DNA of 64,000 nucleotides from Dyadobacter fanqingshengii. Its GTDB lineage: Bacteria; Bacteroidota; Bacteroidia; Cytophagales; Spirosomataceae. The translations under genes and the position numbers were made by a program. The notes beneath the pieces were generated by a model that worked only from the letters and a program-made list of their open reading frames with translations, was not told where the DNA came from and did not search any database. Positions 52,277 to 61,099 of the stretch are shown here, in pieces (within the stretch, counting starts at the first letter, position 1; every line of letters begins with the position of its first letter). Location: positions 1,054,001 through 1,118,000 of the forward strand of contig NZ_CP098806.1 in assembly GCF_023822005.2 (NCBI RefSeq), written 5' to 3'.

Positions 52277-53083
52277 TTAGCCGACCATTTCTGTCGGCGC
52301 ATAGCCAAACCGCCTCTTAAAGGCAAATCCAAAATGCGACAGGTTCTCAAACCCGACTTCCAGGTAAACTTCCGAAGGCTTACGTTTCTTTTCACGGATT
52401 TGGTAGTGTGCCAGTTCGAGGCGTTTTTCGGTCAGCCACTTTTGGGGCGTTGTTTGGAAAGTCTTTTTAAAATCGCGCTTGAATGTGGTGAGGCTTCGGC
52501 CGGTGAGATAACCGAATTTATCCATGGACATATTGAACATGTAATTTTTCTCCATGAAGTCGCTCAGACTGATTTTGCCTGGTTCGTCGAAATTGGCGAG
52601 CAAATGATCAATATCGCGGTCGATGGTCCTGAGAATAGTAATGGCTTCTTCAATTTTGAGGGACGCAATCTTTTCTGGCAAGGGCTCTTTAAGGTCAAAA
52701 TAAGGGATCAGCGAATGGAGGCAGCTTTTCAGGAGCGGATGTTGGTCAAATGTCTTGAATACCGGCGGCTGCATTTGCTTGATTTCCACTTTATTGACAT
52801 TATAAAAATCGGTTAGCCGCTTCTTGGTAAGATGCATGACCGCTGATTGGTGGGGCTGTCCATATTTCGGACAATTAATGACGGTGACCAATTGATTACG
52901 TGGGAACAGCAATATATCTCCGGCAATAAACCAGTAAGTTTTGTCACCCTGCACGATCTTGGTTTCACCCGAAATCAGCCAAACCAGCAAATGTTGTTCA
53001 AAAAGCACATCCGCTTTGTAAAGCGTTTCTTCGAAGCGCGACAATTTCAGGTCGGGATGGATATACTGCGTTTGGTGTCCCAC
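52277..53083 (-). CDS. AraC-family transcriptional regulator
   Basis: 268 aa from a GTG at 53083; the only nearby ATG is out of frame. An N-terminal cupin-like sensing domain (LLVWLISGETKIVQGDKTYWFIAGDILLFPRNQLVTV) is followed by a C-terminal AraC domain with YLTGRSLTTFKRDFKKTFQTTPQKWL and VYLEVGFENLSHFGFAFKRRFGYAP. It begins 21 bp after the SDR gene, so the two form one operon. Its likely sites are the direct repeats at 54190-54221 in front of that operon and those at 52243-52271 in front of the next gene. Confidence 0.93.
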   Translation of the reverse strand: MGHQTQYIHPDLKLSRFEETLYKADVLFEQHLLVWLISGETKIVQGDKTYWFIAGDILLFPRNQLVTVINCPKYGQPHQSAVMHLTKKRLTDFYNVNKVEIKQMQPPVFKTFDQHPLLKSCLHSLIPYFDLKEPLPEKIASLKIEEAITILRTIDRDIDHLLANFDEPGKISLSDFMEKNYMFNMSMDKFGYLTGRSLTTFKRDFKKTFQTTPQKWLTEKRLELAHYQIREKKRKPSEVYLEVGFENLSHFGFAFKRRFGYAPTEMVG

Positions 53084-53104
53084 GATTTTAATAATTTCAT
53101 GATA

Positions 53105-54136
53105 TTAATTTGCTGCAAATTGCAATCCGGTAAGCTCCTCACTCAATTTCCACAAGCGTTTCGCGTTCTCGGCATCCAGGGAATACGGTTGTACGCCACG
53201 AAGCGTCAACGGATCGTCATAGTTTTGCTGAATATTTCCTTCATCCAGTTCAGCCACGTCTGCATTCTCACAATATAAACCTCCTAAATTGGCCAATTGT
53301 GGACTTGTTGCACACCAAACCGTGGTCGAAGCTCCCTGTGCGATTGTTTTCAATTTGCTCGCAACTTCCGGATAAATGTTTCCATTCGCATCATGTGTGC
53401 CCATTTGCTGAAACAATTCTATAGGCGCAACACGTCCCAAATCGGTTCCGTTAACCGATCCAGGGTGAAGCGAAAAGGCACGGACGCCCACATTTTTACC
53501 GCGCCGATCCAGTTCGATTGTAAAAAGATTATTCGCAGTCTTCGATTGGCCATAACCCGATAATGTGTCATAATCGCGGTGTTTAAAGTTGGGATCTTCA
53601 AAATTGAACGGGGCCATCTGATGGCCATAGGAAGACACATTGACCACGCGTGCGCTTCCTGCTTTTTTCAATGCGGGCCATAGCCGTTGCGTTAGTTGAA
53701 AATGACCTAAGTGATTGGTTGCCAGCTGTGATTCATATCCTCTTGCATCACGTTGGAGCGGGACCCACATGATTCCTGCATTATTGATCAGCAGGTGAAG
53801 CGGGCTTCCGGTTAGCAGAAATTTCTCGGCAAATGCATCAATAGAGTCCGGATTCATCAGGTCCATTTGTTCTATTGTTACATTTGGCAAGCCTTCAAGA
53901 TTTTTAACAGCTTTATTGATGTCTCGCGCAGGAACCACCACTTTTGCACCTGCTTCAACAAATGTTTTCACTGTTTCCAGTCCTATGCCAGCATATCCGC
54001 CGGTCACGACTGCTGTCTTTCCGCTAAGATCAATTCCTTCAATGACCTCTGCGGCTGTGGAATAAGCTGTGAAGCCCGACTGGATGGGCTGCTGTAAAGC
54101 TCCGTTGTAATTGCCCGAAATAGTTACTTGTTCCAT
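53105..54136 (-). CDS. short-chain dehydrogenase/reductase
   Basis: 343 aa from the ATG at 54136. AVVTGGYAGIGLETVKTFVEAGAKVVVPARD is the Rossmann motif (TGxxxGIG), LLINNAGIMW the NAG element, VNVSSYGH the catalytic Ser and YGQSKTANNLF the YxxxK pair. It resembles the retinol-dehydrogenase/WWOX-like branch in general look. The oxidised substrate is not predictable. First gene of an SDR-AraC operon on the minus strand, 21 bp before the AraC gene, with a consensus -7 box and direct repeats upstream. Confidence 0.93.
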   Translation of the reverse strand: MEQVTISGNYNGALQQPIQSGFTAYSTAAEVIEGIDLSGKTAVVTGGYAGIGLETVKTFVEAGAKVVVPARDINKAVKNLEGLPNVTIEQMDLMNPDSIDAFAEKFLLTGSPLHLLINNAGIMWVPLQRDARGYESQLATNHLGHFQLTQRLWPALKKAGSARVVNVSSYGHQMAPFNFEDPNFKHRDYDTLSGYGQSKTANNLFTIELDRRGKNVGVRAFSLHPGSVNGTDLGRVAPIELFQQMGTHDANGNIYPEVASKLKTIAQGASTTVWCATSPQLANLGGLYCENADVAELDEGNIQQNYDDPLTLRGVQPYSLDAENAKRLWKLSEELTGLQFAAN

Positions 54137-54160
54137 GATTTTTTGATTTAAATGATGGAA

Positions 54161-54221
54161 CAAAATTAGGCGATGCACTTCCTCGTGTTTTTGTTTTAAG
54201 GGCCGTATTTATTTGTTTTAA
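54161..54221 (-). promoter_or_regulatory. SDR-araC operon promoter with paired direct repeats
   Basis: On the minus strand TAATTTTG (54168-54161) is a full -7 match, 24 bp before the ATG at 54136. TTTGTTTTAA occurs at 54190-54199 and 54212-54221 (22 bp apart). The nearer copy ends 21 nt from the -7 box, where a -33 element would be. This is the layout of an AraC-activated promoter. Confidence 0.6.
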
Positions 54222-54239
54222 AGACCATGCTGGAATTTT

Positions 54240-54479
54240 TCAAACGCCGTCTTCTTCCTCATCTTCAACTCCTTCAAAATAATTCACGACAGTCATTAGC
54301 GGGAGGGTGGTTCTGTCGGCTGCATTTGACATTTGTATTACTGTGCGGTCAATGTTGGTTTTGTCAAAGCCGATAAAATGACCTTCGATCATTTCGCCCG
54401 GTCGTAACTGGTACGAAATCGCTTTATCTATATATTTTGAAGCCCGCTTTTGCAAGCCTGTGAGTTGTGGTTCCGACAT
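54240..54479 (-). CDS. small hypothetical protein
   Basis: 79 aa. The start MSEPQLTGLQKRASKYIDKAI is helical. The middle (LRPGEMIEGHFIGFDKTNIDRTVIQMSNAADRTTLPLM) looks like two to three beta strands, and the end VEDEEEDGV is strongly acidic. No family is recognised. It lies between two dehydrogenase operons, and its stop codon is 19 bp before the direct repeats in front of the SDR gene. It might be a small OB-like or Sm-like domain, but this is only a shape impression. Confidence 0.6.
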   Translation of the reverse strand: MSEPQLTGLQKRASKYIDKAISYQLRPGEMIEGHFIGFDKTNIDRTVIQMSNAADRTTLPLMTVVNYFEGVEDEEEDGV

Positions 54480-54555
54480 GCGTTTGTCTGGTTAATTATG
54501 CCCTGATTTCAGTTTCCTGCAAATATCTTTCCAAATTTTTCAATATCATCCTTCT

Positions 54556-54614
54556 TTCGGCTACAACAACCATAGATTTGGCTACGTCCGCTTTTTAGCT
54601 GCTTCGCAATTTTG
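54556..54614 (+). promoter_or_regulatory. NmrA-araC operon promoter with paired direct repeats
   Basis: TTCGGCTAC (54556-54564) and TTTGGCTAC (54577-54585) are 21 bp apart. CAATTTTG (54607-54614), one base off TAnnTTTG, starts 21 nt after the second copy. The ATG at 54637 follows 22 bp later. The layout equals that of the divergent SDR-araC promoter, though the repeat sequence differs. Confidence 0.55.
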
Positions 54615-54636
54615 TGTAAAACTAAAAAACAGACAA

Positions 54637-55536
54637 ATGAAAATCGTATTAACAGGGTCATTAGGACACATTAGCAAGCCGCTAACAGCAGAACTGGTTG
54701 AAAAAGGACATGCGGTTACTGTTATCAGCAGCAACCCTGAAAAGCAGAAGGACATCGAAACATTGGGTGGCACTCCCGCAATCGGCTCTATGGATGACGT
54801 CGAATTTCTCACGGCCACGTTTGCGGGTGCAGATTCAGTTTACACCATGGTGCCGCCAGCCAATTATTTCGACCAAAACCTCGATTTGCTGGCATATTAC
54901 CGAAGCAAAGCACAAAATTATGCAAAAGCCATCCGCGAAACTGGCGTAAAACGCGTCGTAAACCTCAGCACCATTGGGGGGCATCTGGGTGCAGGTGAAG
55001 GTTCCGGCATTTTACTTGGCGCGCACGACGTTGAGCTGATCCTGAATGCGTTGCCTTCCGATGTTTCTATCACGCATATTCGGCCAACATCATTTTATTA
55101 CAATTTATTTGGCTATATAGAAACAATCAAAAATCAGAACATTATTGTAGCGAACTATGGCGCTGAGGATGAAATTCCCTGGGTTTCGCCAATTGATATC
55201 GCTGCTGCGGTGGCCGAGGAAATTTTAAAACCAGTTGCTGTCAGAAATGTAAGATATGTAGCCAGCGACGACCGCACGGGCCATGATACCGCGGCTGTCT
55301 TAGGCGCTGCCATCGGGAAGCCTGATCTTAAATGGATCATTGCTCCTGACGAGCAGGTGCAAAGTGCACTCGAAGGAATTGGGATGAATCCGAAGATCGC
55401 GGCGGGCCTGGTAGAAATGTATGGAAGCTTGCATAGCGGTGTGCTGGCAGAAGACTATTATCGCCATAAACCGGTTATGGGCAAAGTAAAGCTGGAAGAT
55501 TTTGCCGCCGATTTTGCTGCTGCATTTCAACATTAA
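54637..55536 (+). CDS. NmrA-like NAD(P)-binding protein (atypical SDR)
   Basis: 299 aa. MKIVLTGSLGHISKPLTAELVEKGHAVTVISSNPEKQKDIE is a Rossmann start of the NmrA/HSCARG type (GxxGxxxxxL). DSVYTMVPPANYFDQNLDLLAYY and VKRVVNLSTIGGHLGAGEGS are further family features. The catalytic Tyr-x3-Lys of classical SDRs is missing, as in redox-sensing NmrA proteins or quinone reductases of the QorB type. It precedes an AraC gene by 15 bp in the same operon, mirroring the SDR-AraC operon on the other strand. Confidence 0.9.
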   Translation: MKIVLTGSLGHISKPLTAELVEKGHAVTVISSNPEKQKDIETLGGTPAIGSMDDVEFLTATFAGADSVYTMVPPANYFDQNLDLLAYYRSKAQNYAKAIRETGVKRVVNLSTIGGHLGAGEGSGILLGAHDVELILNALPSDVSITHIRPTSFYYNLFGYIETIKNQNIIVANYGAEDEIPWVSPIDIAAAVAEEILKPVAVRNVRYVASDDRTGHDTAAVLGAAIGKPDLKWIIAPDEQVQSALEGIGMNPKIAAGLVEMYGSLHSGVLAEDYYRHKPVMGKVKLEDFAADFAAAFQH

Positions 55537-55551
55537 TCCTTACATTGTATT

Positions 55552-56469
55552 ATGGCAAACGCACAACTTCGTCGATTTAAAACCATCAGTGAATTTCACA
55601 AGTTCAGGGGATTGCCGAAGCCGGAACATCCACTGATCAGTGTGATTAACTTGGAGATGATCGACCATTTACCCGCCAATGAGTGGAGTTTGGTCAATGA
55701 TTTTTATTCCATTTCCCTGAAAAGAAATTTCAATGTCAAGATCAAATACGGTCAGCAGGAATTTGATTTCGATGAAGGCGTGATGTTCTTTATGTCGCCC
55801 GGTCAGATCCTGCGGCTTGAAGTGGACCGGGATATGCAATTGGAGCAATCGGGGTGGATGTTGCTTGTCCATCCCGATCTTTTATGGAATACTCCATTGG
55901 CCAAAAACATAAAGCAGTACGAATATTTCGACTATTCTGTCCATGAAGCACTTTTCCTATCCGAAAAAGAGGAAATGATTATTTCGGGTATTATGCAAAG
56001 CATTCAGCAGGAATACCACGCGAACATTGATAAATTCAGCGAGGATCTCATTATTGCTCAATTGGAAGTGTTGCTCAAATATTCCGAACGTTTTTACCAG
56101 CGGCAGTTTATTACCAGAAAAATAAGCAATCACAAGATCCTGAACAGGCTGGAACGCGTTATCAATGACTACTTTAACGGTGAAAACCTCGTTCAGAAGG
56201 GCTTGCCGACAGTCCATTATATTGCCGAAACACTGAACATATCACCCAATTACCTGAGCAGCATGCTCAAACTATTGACAGGCCAAAGCACGCAGCAGCA
56301 TATTCATGAAAAACTGATCGAAAAAGCGAAGGAAAAATTGTCTGTTACGGATCTGTCCGTCAGTGAGATAGCTTATGAATTGGGTTTCGAACATCCGCAG
56401 TCGTTCAGCAAGCTTTTCAAAACAAAGACCAGCTTTTCCCCACTGGAATTCAGACAGTCATTCAACTGA
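55552..56469 (+). CDS. AraC-family transcriptional regulator
   Basis: 305 aa. The N-terminal half (to about residue 170) is a cupin-like sensor (FNVKIKYGQQEFDFDEGVMFFMSPGQILRLEV). The C-terminal 100 residues are an AraC domain with HYIAETLNISPNYLSSMLKLLTGQ and SEIAYELGFEHPQSFSKLFKTKTSFSPLEFR. It shows little likeness to the AraC protein at 52277 outside the HTH, so the two operons are not simple duplicates. Likely activator of its own operon through the repeats at 54556-54585. Confidence 0.93.
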   Translation: MANAQLRRFKTISEFHKFRGLPKPEHPLISVINLEMIDHLPANEWSLVNDFYSISLKRNFNVKIKYGQQEFDFDEGVMFFMSPGQILRLEVDRDMQLEQSGWMLLVHPDLLWNTPLAKNIKQYEYFDYSVHEALFLSEKEEMIISGIMQSIQQEYHANIDKFSEDLIIAQLEVLLKYSERFYQRQFITRKISNHKILNRLERVINDYFNGENLVQKGLPTVHYIAETLNISPNYLSSMLKLLTGQSTQQHIHEKLIEKAKEKLSVTDLSVSEIAYELGFEHPQSFSKLFKTKTSFSPLEFRQSFN

Positions 56470-56504
56470 TCGCTCCCAGAATTCGGCTGCGCTTATTTGT
56501 CGCT

Positions 56505-56807
56505 TCAAAGCGCATTTCCCTCGATGAGCATAATGCGCTCAACCGATTCATCTTTCAAATGCATGTGCTTCAAGCGCTGAGGATCGTCCCTATAACTCTC
56601 AAAACTCTTACGATCCAAAAAAGTAACCAGGTGAATCTCATACGGATAGCCTAATGTTGTGGCCACGACGGAAGACACGCCCGGCCTGATCCGGTAAATG
56701 AGCTCGCCATTATGCTGTTTCAGCAAGGGCAAAACCTGGTCTTCAAAAAAATGGAAAGAGCTTTCCTTGCCTTCCTTGATGAAAATAAGCTGGGTATAAT
56801 AGATCAT
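56505..56807 (-). CDS. DUF1330/ABM-like small protein
   Basis: 100 aa, one ferredoxin-like alpha/beta domain. YYTQLIFIKEGKESSFHFFEDQVLPLLKQHNGELIYRIRPG and YEIHLVTFLDRKSFESYRDDPQR show the dimeric alpha-beta barrel pattern used by DUF1330 and antibiotic-biosynthesis monooxygenase-type proteins. Some members are small oxygenases or isomerases; others have no known activity. The gene is convergent with the AraC gene (35 bp apart) and about 100 bp from the divergent LLM oxidoreductase. Confidence 0.82.
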   Translation of the reverse strand: MIYYTQLIFIKEGKESSFHFFEDQVLPLLKQHNGELIYRIRPGVSSVVATTLGYPYEIHLVTFLDRKSFESYRDDPQRLKHMHLKDESVERIMLIEGNAL

Positions 56808-56906
56808 GGCTGATACTTAAAGTTGTGTAAAATTAACAGTCCTGGTCACCATATCTAATGAAATGGGTACGATTTTTATAGTCGTCCGGTATCAAATTTA
56901 CCGGAT

Positions 56907-57887
56907 ATGACGAATATACAGATCGGCTATCATGCCTCCCACGAACAATTTAAGCCCAGTCAGTTAACGCAATACGTAATACAAGCGCAAAAAGCTGGAT
57001 TTACAACTGCGTTAAGCTCCGATCATTTTTATCCATGGAGCGAGACGCAGGGTGAAAGCGGCTTTGCCTGGAGTTGGCTTGGAGCGGCCATGCAGGCAAC
57101 TAACCTGAGCTATGGGATAGTGAATGCGCCTGGCCAGCGTTACAATCCCGCTATTATTGCACAGGCCGTTGCAACGCTGTGCGAAATGTTCCCACAACGC
57201 TTCTGGATTGCGACAGGAAGCGGCCAGTTCCTGAATGAACACATCACGGGAGAAGAATGGCCCGCGAAACAAGTGCGTAACCAACGACTTAAAGAAAGCG
57301 TGGACGTTATGCGGGCGCTTTGGGCAGGAGAGACTGTGACGCATAAAGGGCTTTTTGAAGTCTATGACGCGAGGTTATATACGCTGCCAGGCTATATGCC
57401 ATCCGTGATCGGCGCGGCCATTACCGAAAAAACCGCCGAATGGGTAGGAGGTTGGGCCGATGGCATGATCACTACTTCGCGGCCACCAGCCGAATTGAAA
57501 AAAATCATTGAAGCATTCCGAAGAGGCGGCGGTGAGGGGAAACCCGTTTATCTGAAAGTGCAGCTATCTTATGACAATTCGTACGAAAAAGCGCTGGAAG
57601 GTGCTCATTTTCAATGGAAGAACAATGTCTTTCCGTCCTCGCTGCTCGGAGATATCCGCAGTCCGGAAGGTTTCGATGCTGCCGGCAAAATGGTCAGGCC
57701 GGAAGATATGCATTCTGCCGTACGTATTTCGGACAGTACGGATCAACACGTTGAATGGCTGTCCCGCGATATTGAGGCGGGCGTTTCGCACTTGTATCTG
57801 CATAATGTAAATCTCGAACAGAAGAATTTTATCGATGTATTTGGTGAAAAGGTTTTGCCGCATCTAAAAACATTATCAACTAAATAA
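56907..57887 (+). CDS. LLM-class flavin-dependent oxidoreductase (TIGR03885-like)
   Basis: 326 aa. IQIGYHASHEQFKPSQLTQYVIQAQKAGF, SSDHFYPWSETQGESGFAWSWLGAAMQAT and RFWIATGSGQFLNEHITGEEWPAKQVRN match the bacterial-luciferase fold. They resemble the branch called probable non-F420 flavinoid oxidoreductase. It should use reduced FMN and oxygen or act as a hydride-transfer enzyme. Substrate unknown. The gene ends 9 bp before glgX and is very likely co-transcribed with it, an odd pairing of a flavin enzyme with glycogen breakdown. Confidence 0.9.
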   Translation: MTNIQIGYHASHEQFKPSQLTQYVIQAQKAGFTTALSSDHFYPWSETQGESGFAWSWLGAAMQATNLSYGIVNAPGQRYNPAIIAQAVATLCEMFPQRFWIATGSGQFLNEHITGEEWPAKQVRNQRLKESVDVMRALWAGETVTHKGLFEVYDARLYTLPGYMPSVIGAAITEKTAEWVGGWADGMITTSRPPAELKKIIEAFRRGGGEGKPVYLKVQLSYDNSYEKALEGAHFQWKNNVFPSSLLGDIRSPEGFDAAGKMVRPEDMHSAVRISDSTDQHVEWLSRDIEAGVSHLYLHNVNLEQKNFIDVFGEKVLPHLKTLSTK

Positions 57888-57896
57888 CCACGCGCT

Positions 57897-60071
57897 ATGA
57901 GCTATACTATTCAAAATGAAGTTATTGAGGCGCCTGATTCACTTGAACTGGGCATCAGGCCGGGATCGCCTTATCCGCTGGGATCAACCTGGGACGGCGA
58001 GGGCGTTAACTTTGCCATTTTTTCGGAGAATGCTACGAAAGTTGAATTGTGTCTTTTTGAGAATGCCGAGGCACGGGCTGAGAATGTCAAGATAGAGATT
58101 GAAGAGATCTCACACAACATTTGGCACGTTTATGTGGAGGGCATCGGGCCGGGGCAGCTTTACGGTTACCGCTTTCATGGGCCTTATGAACCGAAAAAAG
58201 GACATCGTTTCAATCCAAACAAATTGGTAATCGATCCTTATGCAAAAGCATTGTCGGGGACGATAGACTGGGACGACGCGCTTTTCGCTTACAAAATTGG
58301 TGATAAGCAGGCGGATCTTTCTTTCAGCGAAACCGATAGTGCGCCGCACCTGCCTAAGTCCATCGTTATCGATCCCGCCTTTGACTGGGAGGATGATAAG
58401 GCGCCGAAAATCCCTTACCATGACACGATTATTTACGAAGCGCACGTAAAAGGGCTTACCAAGCTCCATCCGGGAATTCCAGCCGAGATACAAGGAACTT
58501 ATGCGGGCATTGCGCACCCCGTCATGATCCAGTATTTAAATGATATGGGTATTACAGCCATTGAGCTCATGCCTGTGCACCATTTCGTTTCTGACCGGCA
58601 TTTGCTTGAAAAAGGGCTTTCTAATTATTGGGGATATAACACATTAGGCTTCTTTGCACCCGACGTCCGCTATGCGACCAGCACCGAGGCAGGTGCGCAC
58701 GTTTCGGAATTCAAAACAATGGTTAAAACATTGCATGCCGCTGGGATTGAGGTTATTCTGGACGTGGTTTACAACCATACGGCCGAGGGAAATCACATGG
58801 GACCGACTTTTTCTTTAAAGGGAATTGACAACAAATCTTATTACAGGCTGGATCCCGGTAATCCAAAGCATTACAAAGACTACACCGGAACCGGGAACAC
58901 GATCAATACGCAGCTGCCTAATGTGCTGGGTATGATCATGGATAGTCTGCGCTACTGGATCACAGAAATGCACGTGGATGGTTTCAGGTTTGACCTGGCA
59001 TCGACTTTGGCAAGAACATTAAACGAAACCGACACGCTCGGATCTTTCTTCAATATCATTTACCAGGATCCCATCATTTCGCAGGTTAAGCTTATTGCGG
59101 AGCCTTGGGACATTGATGCAGACGGCTATATGGTTGGAAAGTTTCCGCCGGGATGGGCCGAATGGAACGATCAGTACCGCGATTGCGTGCGCTCCTACTG
59201 GACCGGCGCGGAACGTACATTATCCGAGTTTGCACAGCGTTTCACCGGCAGCCCGGATTTATACCAGGGCGGTTACCGGAGCCCGATGGCGAGCGTCAAC
59301 CTGATCACTGCGCATGATGGTTTCACATTGCACGATCTGGTGAGCTATAACGACAAGCATAACGAAGCCAACGGAGAAGATAATAAGGATGGGTCTAATG
59401 ACAACAATTCATGGAATTGCGGCGTAGAAGGTCCAACAGACGATCAGGAAATTATTGACTTGCGTAACAAGCAGAAACGCAACTTGCTTACCACATTATT
59501 TCTCTCGCAAGGCGTGCCTATGCTGGTTGCCGGTGATGAGCTGGGACGCAGCCAAGGCGGAAACAATAATCCCTACTGCCAGGACAACGAAATATCCTGG
59601 ATTCACTGGGAAAAGGCGGATCAGCAGCTGCTTGAATTTACGAAAAAACTGATCTGGTTTTGCAAAGACCATCCTTCGTTCCGTCGAAGGAGGTGGTTCC
59701 AGGGTTTGCCCGTTATGGGCTCTGACGTCGAAGACATTCGTTGGTATTCACCAGATGGAAGTATCATGTCGGAGGAAAACTGGGATCATGATTGCGCCAA
59801 ATCGATAGGGGTTTATCTCAATGGCAAGGGAATCAGATGCGTTAATTATGATGGTAAGAAAATCACGGACGATAGTTTCTACATCATTTTTAATGCACAT
59901 GAGGAGGCATTGGATTATGTATTACCAACCGATCATTGCAGTAAACAGTGGCAAAAGGCAATTGATACGAGCGATGGGTTTATCGGAGATGATGACGAAC
60001 AACTTGTGTCTGGCGGGGTCGTTAAGGTGCAGGGGCGTTCGGTTCTCGTACTAAAATGTCATCTGACATAA
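57897..60071 (+). CDS. glgX: glycogen debranching enzyme GlgX
   Basis: 724 aa. An N-terminal CBM48-like domain (YPLGSTWDGEGVNFAIFSENATKVELCLFE; YGYRFHGPYEPKKGHRFNPNKLVIDPYAKAL) is followed by a GH13 subfamily 11 barrel: VILDVVYNHTAEGN, GFRFDLASTLA (nucleophile Asp), LIAEPWDIDADGY (acid Glu) and ITAHDGFTLHDLVSYN. GNNNPYCQDNEISWIHWE near residue 560 is typical of GlgX. It removes alpha-1,6 branches from phosphorylase-limit glycogen in the cytosol. It works with the cytosolic alpha-amylase at 47080, although that gene is 9 kb away. Confidence 0.96.
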   Translation: MSYTIQNEVIEAPDSLELGIRPGSPYPLGSTWDGEGVNFAIFSENATKVELCLFENAEARAENVKIEIEEISHNIWHVYVEGIGPGQLYGYRFHGPYEPKKGHRFNPNKLVIDPYAKALSGTIDWDDALFAYKIGDKQADLSFSETDSAPHLPKSIVIDPAFDWEDDKAPKIPYHDTIIYEAHVKGLTKLHPGIPAEIQGTYAGIAHPVMIQYLNDMGITAIELMPVHHFVSDRHLLEKGLSNYWGYNTLGFFAPDVRYATSTEAGAHVSEFKTMVKTLHAAGIEVILDVVYNHTAEGNHMGPTFSLKGIDNKSYYRLDPGNPKHYKDYTGTGNTINTQLPNVLGMIMDSLRYWITEMHVDGFRFDLASTLARTLNETDTLGSFFNIIYQDPIISQVKLIAEPWDIDADGYMVGKFPPGWAEWNDQYRDCVRSYWTGAERTLSEFAQRFTGSPDLYQGGYRSPMASVNLITAHDGFTLHDLVSYNDKHNEANGEDNKDGSNDNNSWNCGVEGPTDDQEIIDLRNKQKRNLLTTLFLSQGVPMLVAGDELGRSQGGNNNPYCQDNEISWIHWEKADQQLLEFTKKLIWFCKDHPSFRRRRWFQGLPVMGSDVEDIRWYSPDGSIMSEENWDHDCAKSIGVYLNGKGIRCVNYDGKKITDDSFYIIFNAHEEALDYVLPTDHCSKQWQKAIDTSDGFIGDDDEQLVSGGVVKVQGRSVLVLKCHLT

Positions 60072-60103
60072 GAAAATGCGGGCTTGGGATTTTCCCAAGC
60101 CCG
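60072..60103 (-). terminator. terminator hairpin between glgX and the GT9 gene
   Basis: CGGGCTTGGGA (60079-60089) pairs with TCCCAAGCCCG (60093-60103). On the minus strand it is followed by CATTTTCTT, so it mainly ends the GT9 transcript. It also stands directly after the glgX stop. Confidence 0.65.
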
Positions 60104-60109
60104 ATTTAG

Positions 60110-61099
60110 TTAAGCCGCAGGCGATTTCAGATTTTCAACCAGGGACAACACAGAGGAAAAATCTTGTGTCTGTGTCCAGTCGATGGTTTTGTGAAGTTCT
60201 TTATTCAAGGGTCCCCAACGTTCCGGCTCGCCATCCATGCTGATGACAATGCTGGGGGTTCCCATGGCTGCTGCAATGTGAGACACCCCGGTACAATTGC
60301 TGACCAGCAGTTTGGCATCCTTAATAAGCTGCCCGATTTCACCCAGGCCGGTTTTTCCGGTAAGGTCAATTGCGGGAAAGTCCATCCGGTCGATAACCTC
60401 GGCAGTAATGTTAGCTTCTTCTTTTGTTCCGGTCACGAAAACATGGTAACCCAATCCGGCGCACTGGTCGGCCAGGCAGGCAAAATGGGAAGTAGGCCAC
60501 TGGCGCCAGGCACCGCGGGAGCCAGGATGCACGCATACATAAGGTCCATGCGGGAGGATCGATTTTATTTTGAGCAAATTTGCCGTTTCAGTTTCCAGCA
60601 AGGGAAATTCCAGCTCGGTTCCCTGCGGACGGATCCCCAGGTTTGCCAGCATTAAGAGGTGCTTCTCGATCTCAGATATACCATTGGGATACTCAACAAA
60701 TAACCCGCTTTCCCTGTAACAGCCCTCACTATGGAATCCTGCCACAGGCCCGGCGCAAAGGCTTTCCAGCATATCATTAACGATGCCACCACTGCCTTGC
60801 ATTTGCAGAATAAGGTCAAATTTTTCCTGTTGCATGCGGCTCACGAAATCGTCCCATAACGACTGTTCAAATGGTTGTTCGGGCAAGCCGTCATGACCAG
60901 GGAAATGAAAGAACTTATCAATATAATTGGAAAAACGGGTCATGAAACCAGCGGCCCATGGCAATCCTAAAAGTGTGATTTCAGCATCCGGATATTGCTT
61001 TCGCAACGCTCTGAATGCAGGCACGGCACACAACATGTCGCCTAGCTGCAAAGCCCGGAACACAGCAATTTTGTGGGTGGTATCAATGGGGAATTTCAT
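60110..61099 (-). CDS. glycosyltransferase family 9 (heptosyltransferase-like)
   Basis: 329 aa. HKIAVFRALQLGDMLCAVPAFRALRKQYPDAEITLLG is the GT9 start, and PYVCVHPGSRGAWRQWP with LLVSNCTGVSHIAAAMGTPSIVI the sugar-nucleotide-binding parts. It is a GT-B enzyme, in most cases adding heptose or another sugar to lipopolysaccharide core. The substrate here need not be heptose. Start and upstream stop overlap (ATGA), so it is the third gene of the operon. Confidence 0.92.
   Translation of the reverse strand: MKFPIDTTHKIAVFRALQLGDMLCAVPAFRALRKQYPDAEITLLGLPWAAGFMTRFSNYIDKFFHFPGHDGLPEQPFEQSLWDDFVSRMQQEKFDLILQMQGSGGIVNDMLESLCAGPVAGFHSEGCYRESGLFVEYPNGISEIEKHLLMLANLGIRPQGTELEFPLLETETANLLKIKSILPHGPYVCVHPGSRGAWRQWPTSHFACLADQCAGLGYHVFVTGTKEEANITAEVIDRMDFPAIDLTGKTGLGEIGQLIKDAKLLVSNCTGVSHIAAAMGTPSIVISMDGEPERWGPLNKELHKTIDWTQTQDFSSVLSLVENLKSPAA

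Noticed and set aside
52277..56469. The two dehydrogenase-AraC operons as a recent duplication
   Set aside because: The dehydrogenases belong to different SDR types and the AraC sensor domains do not resemble each other.
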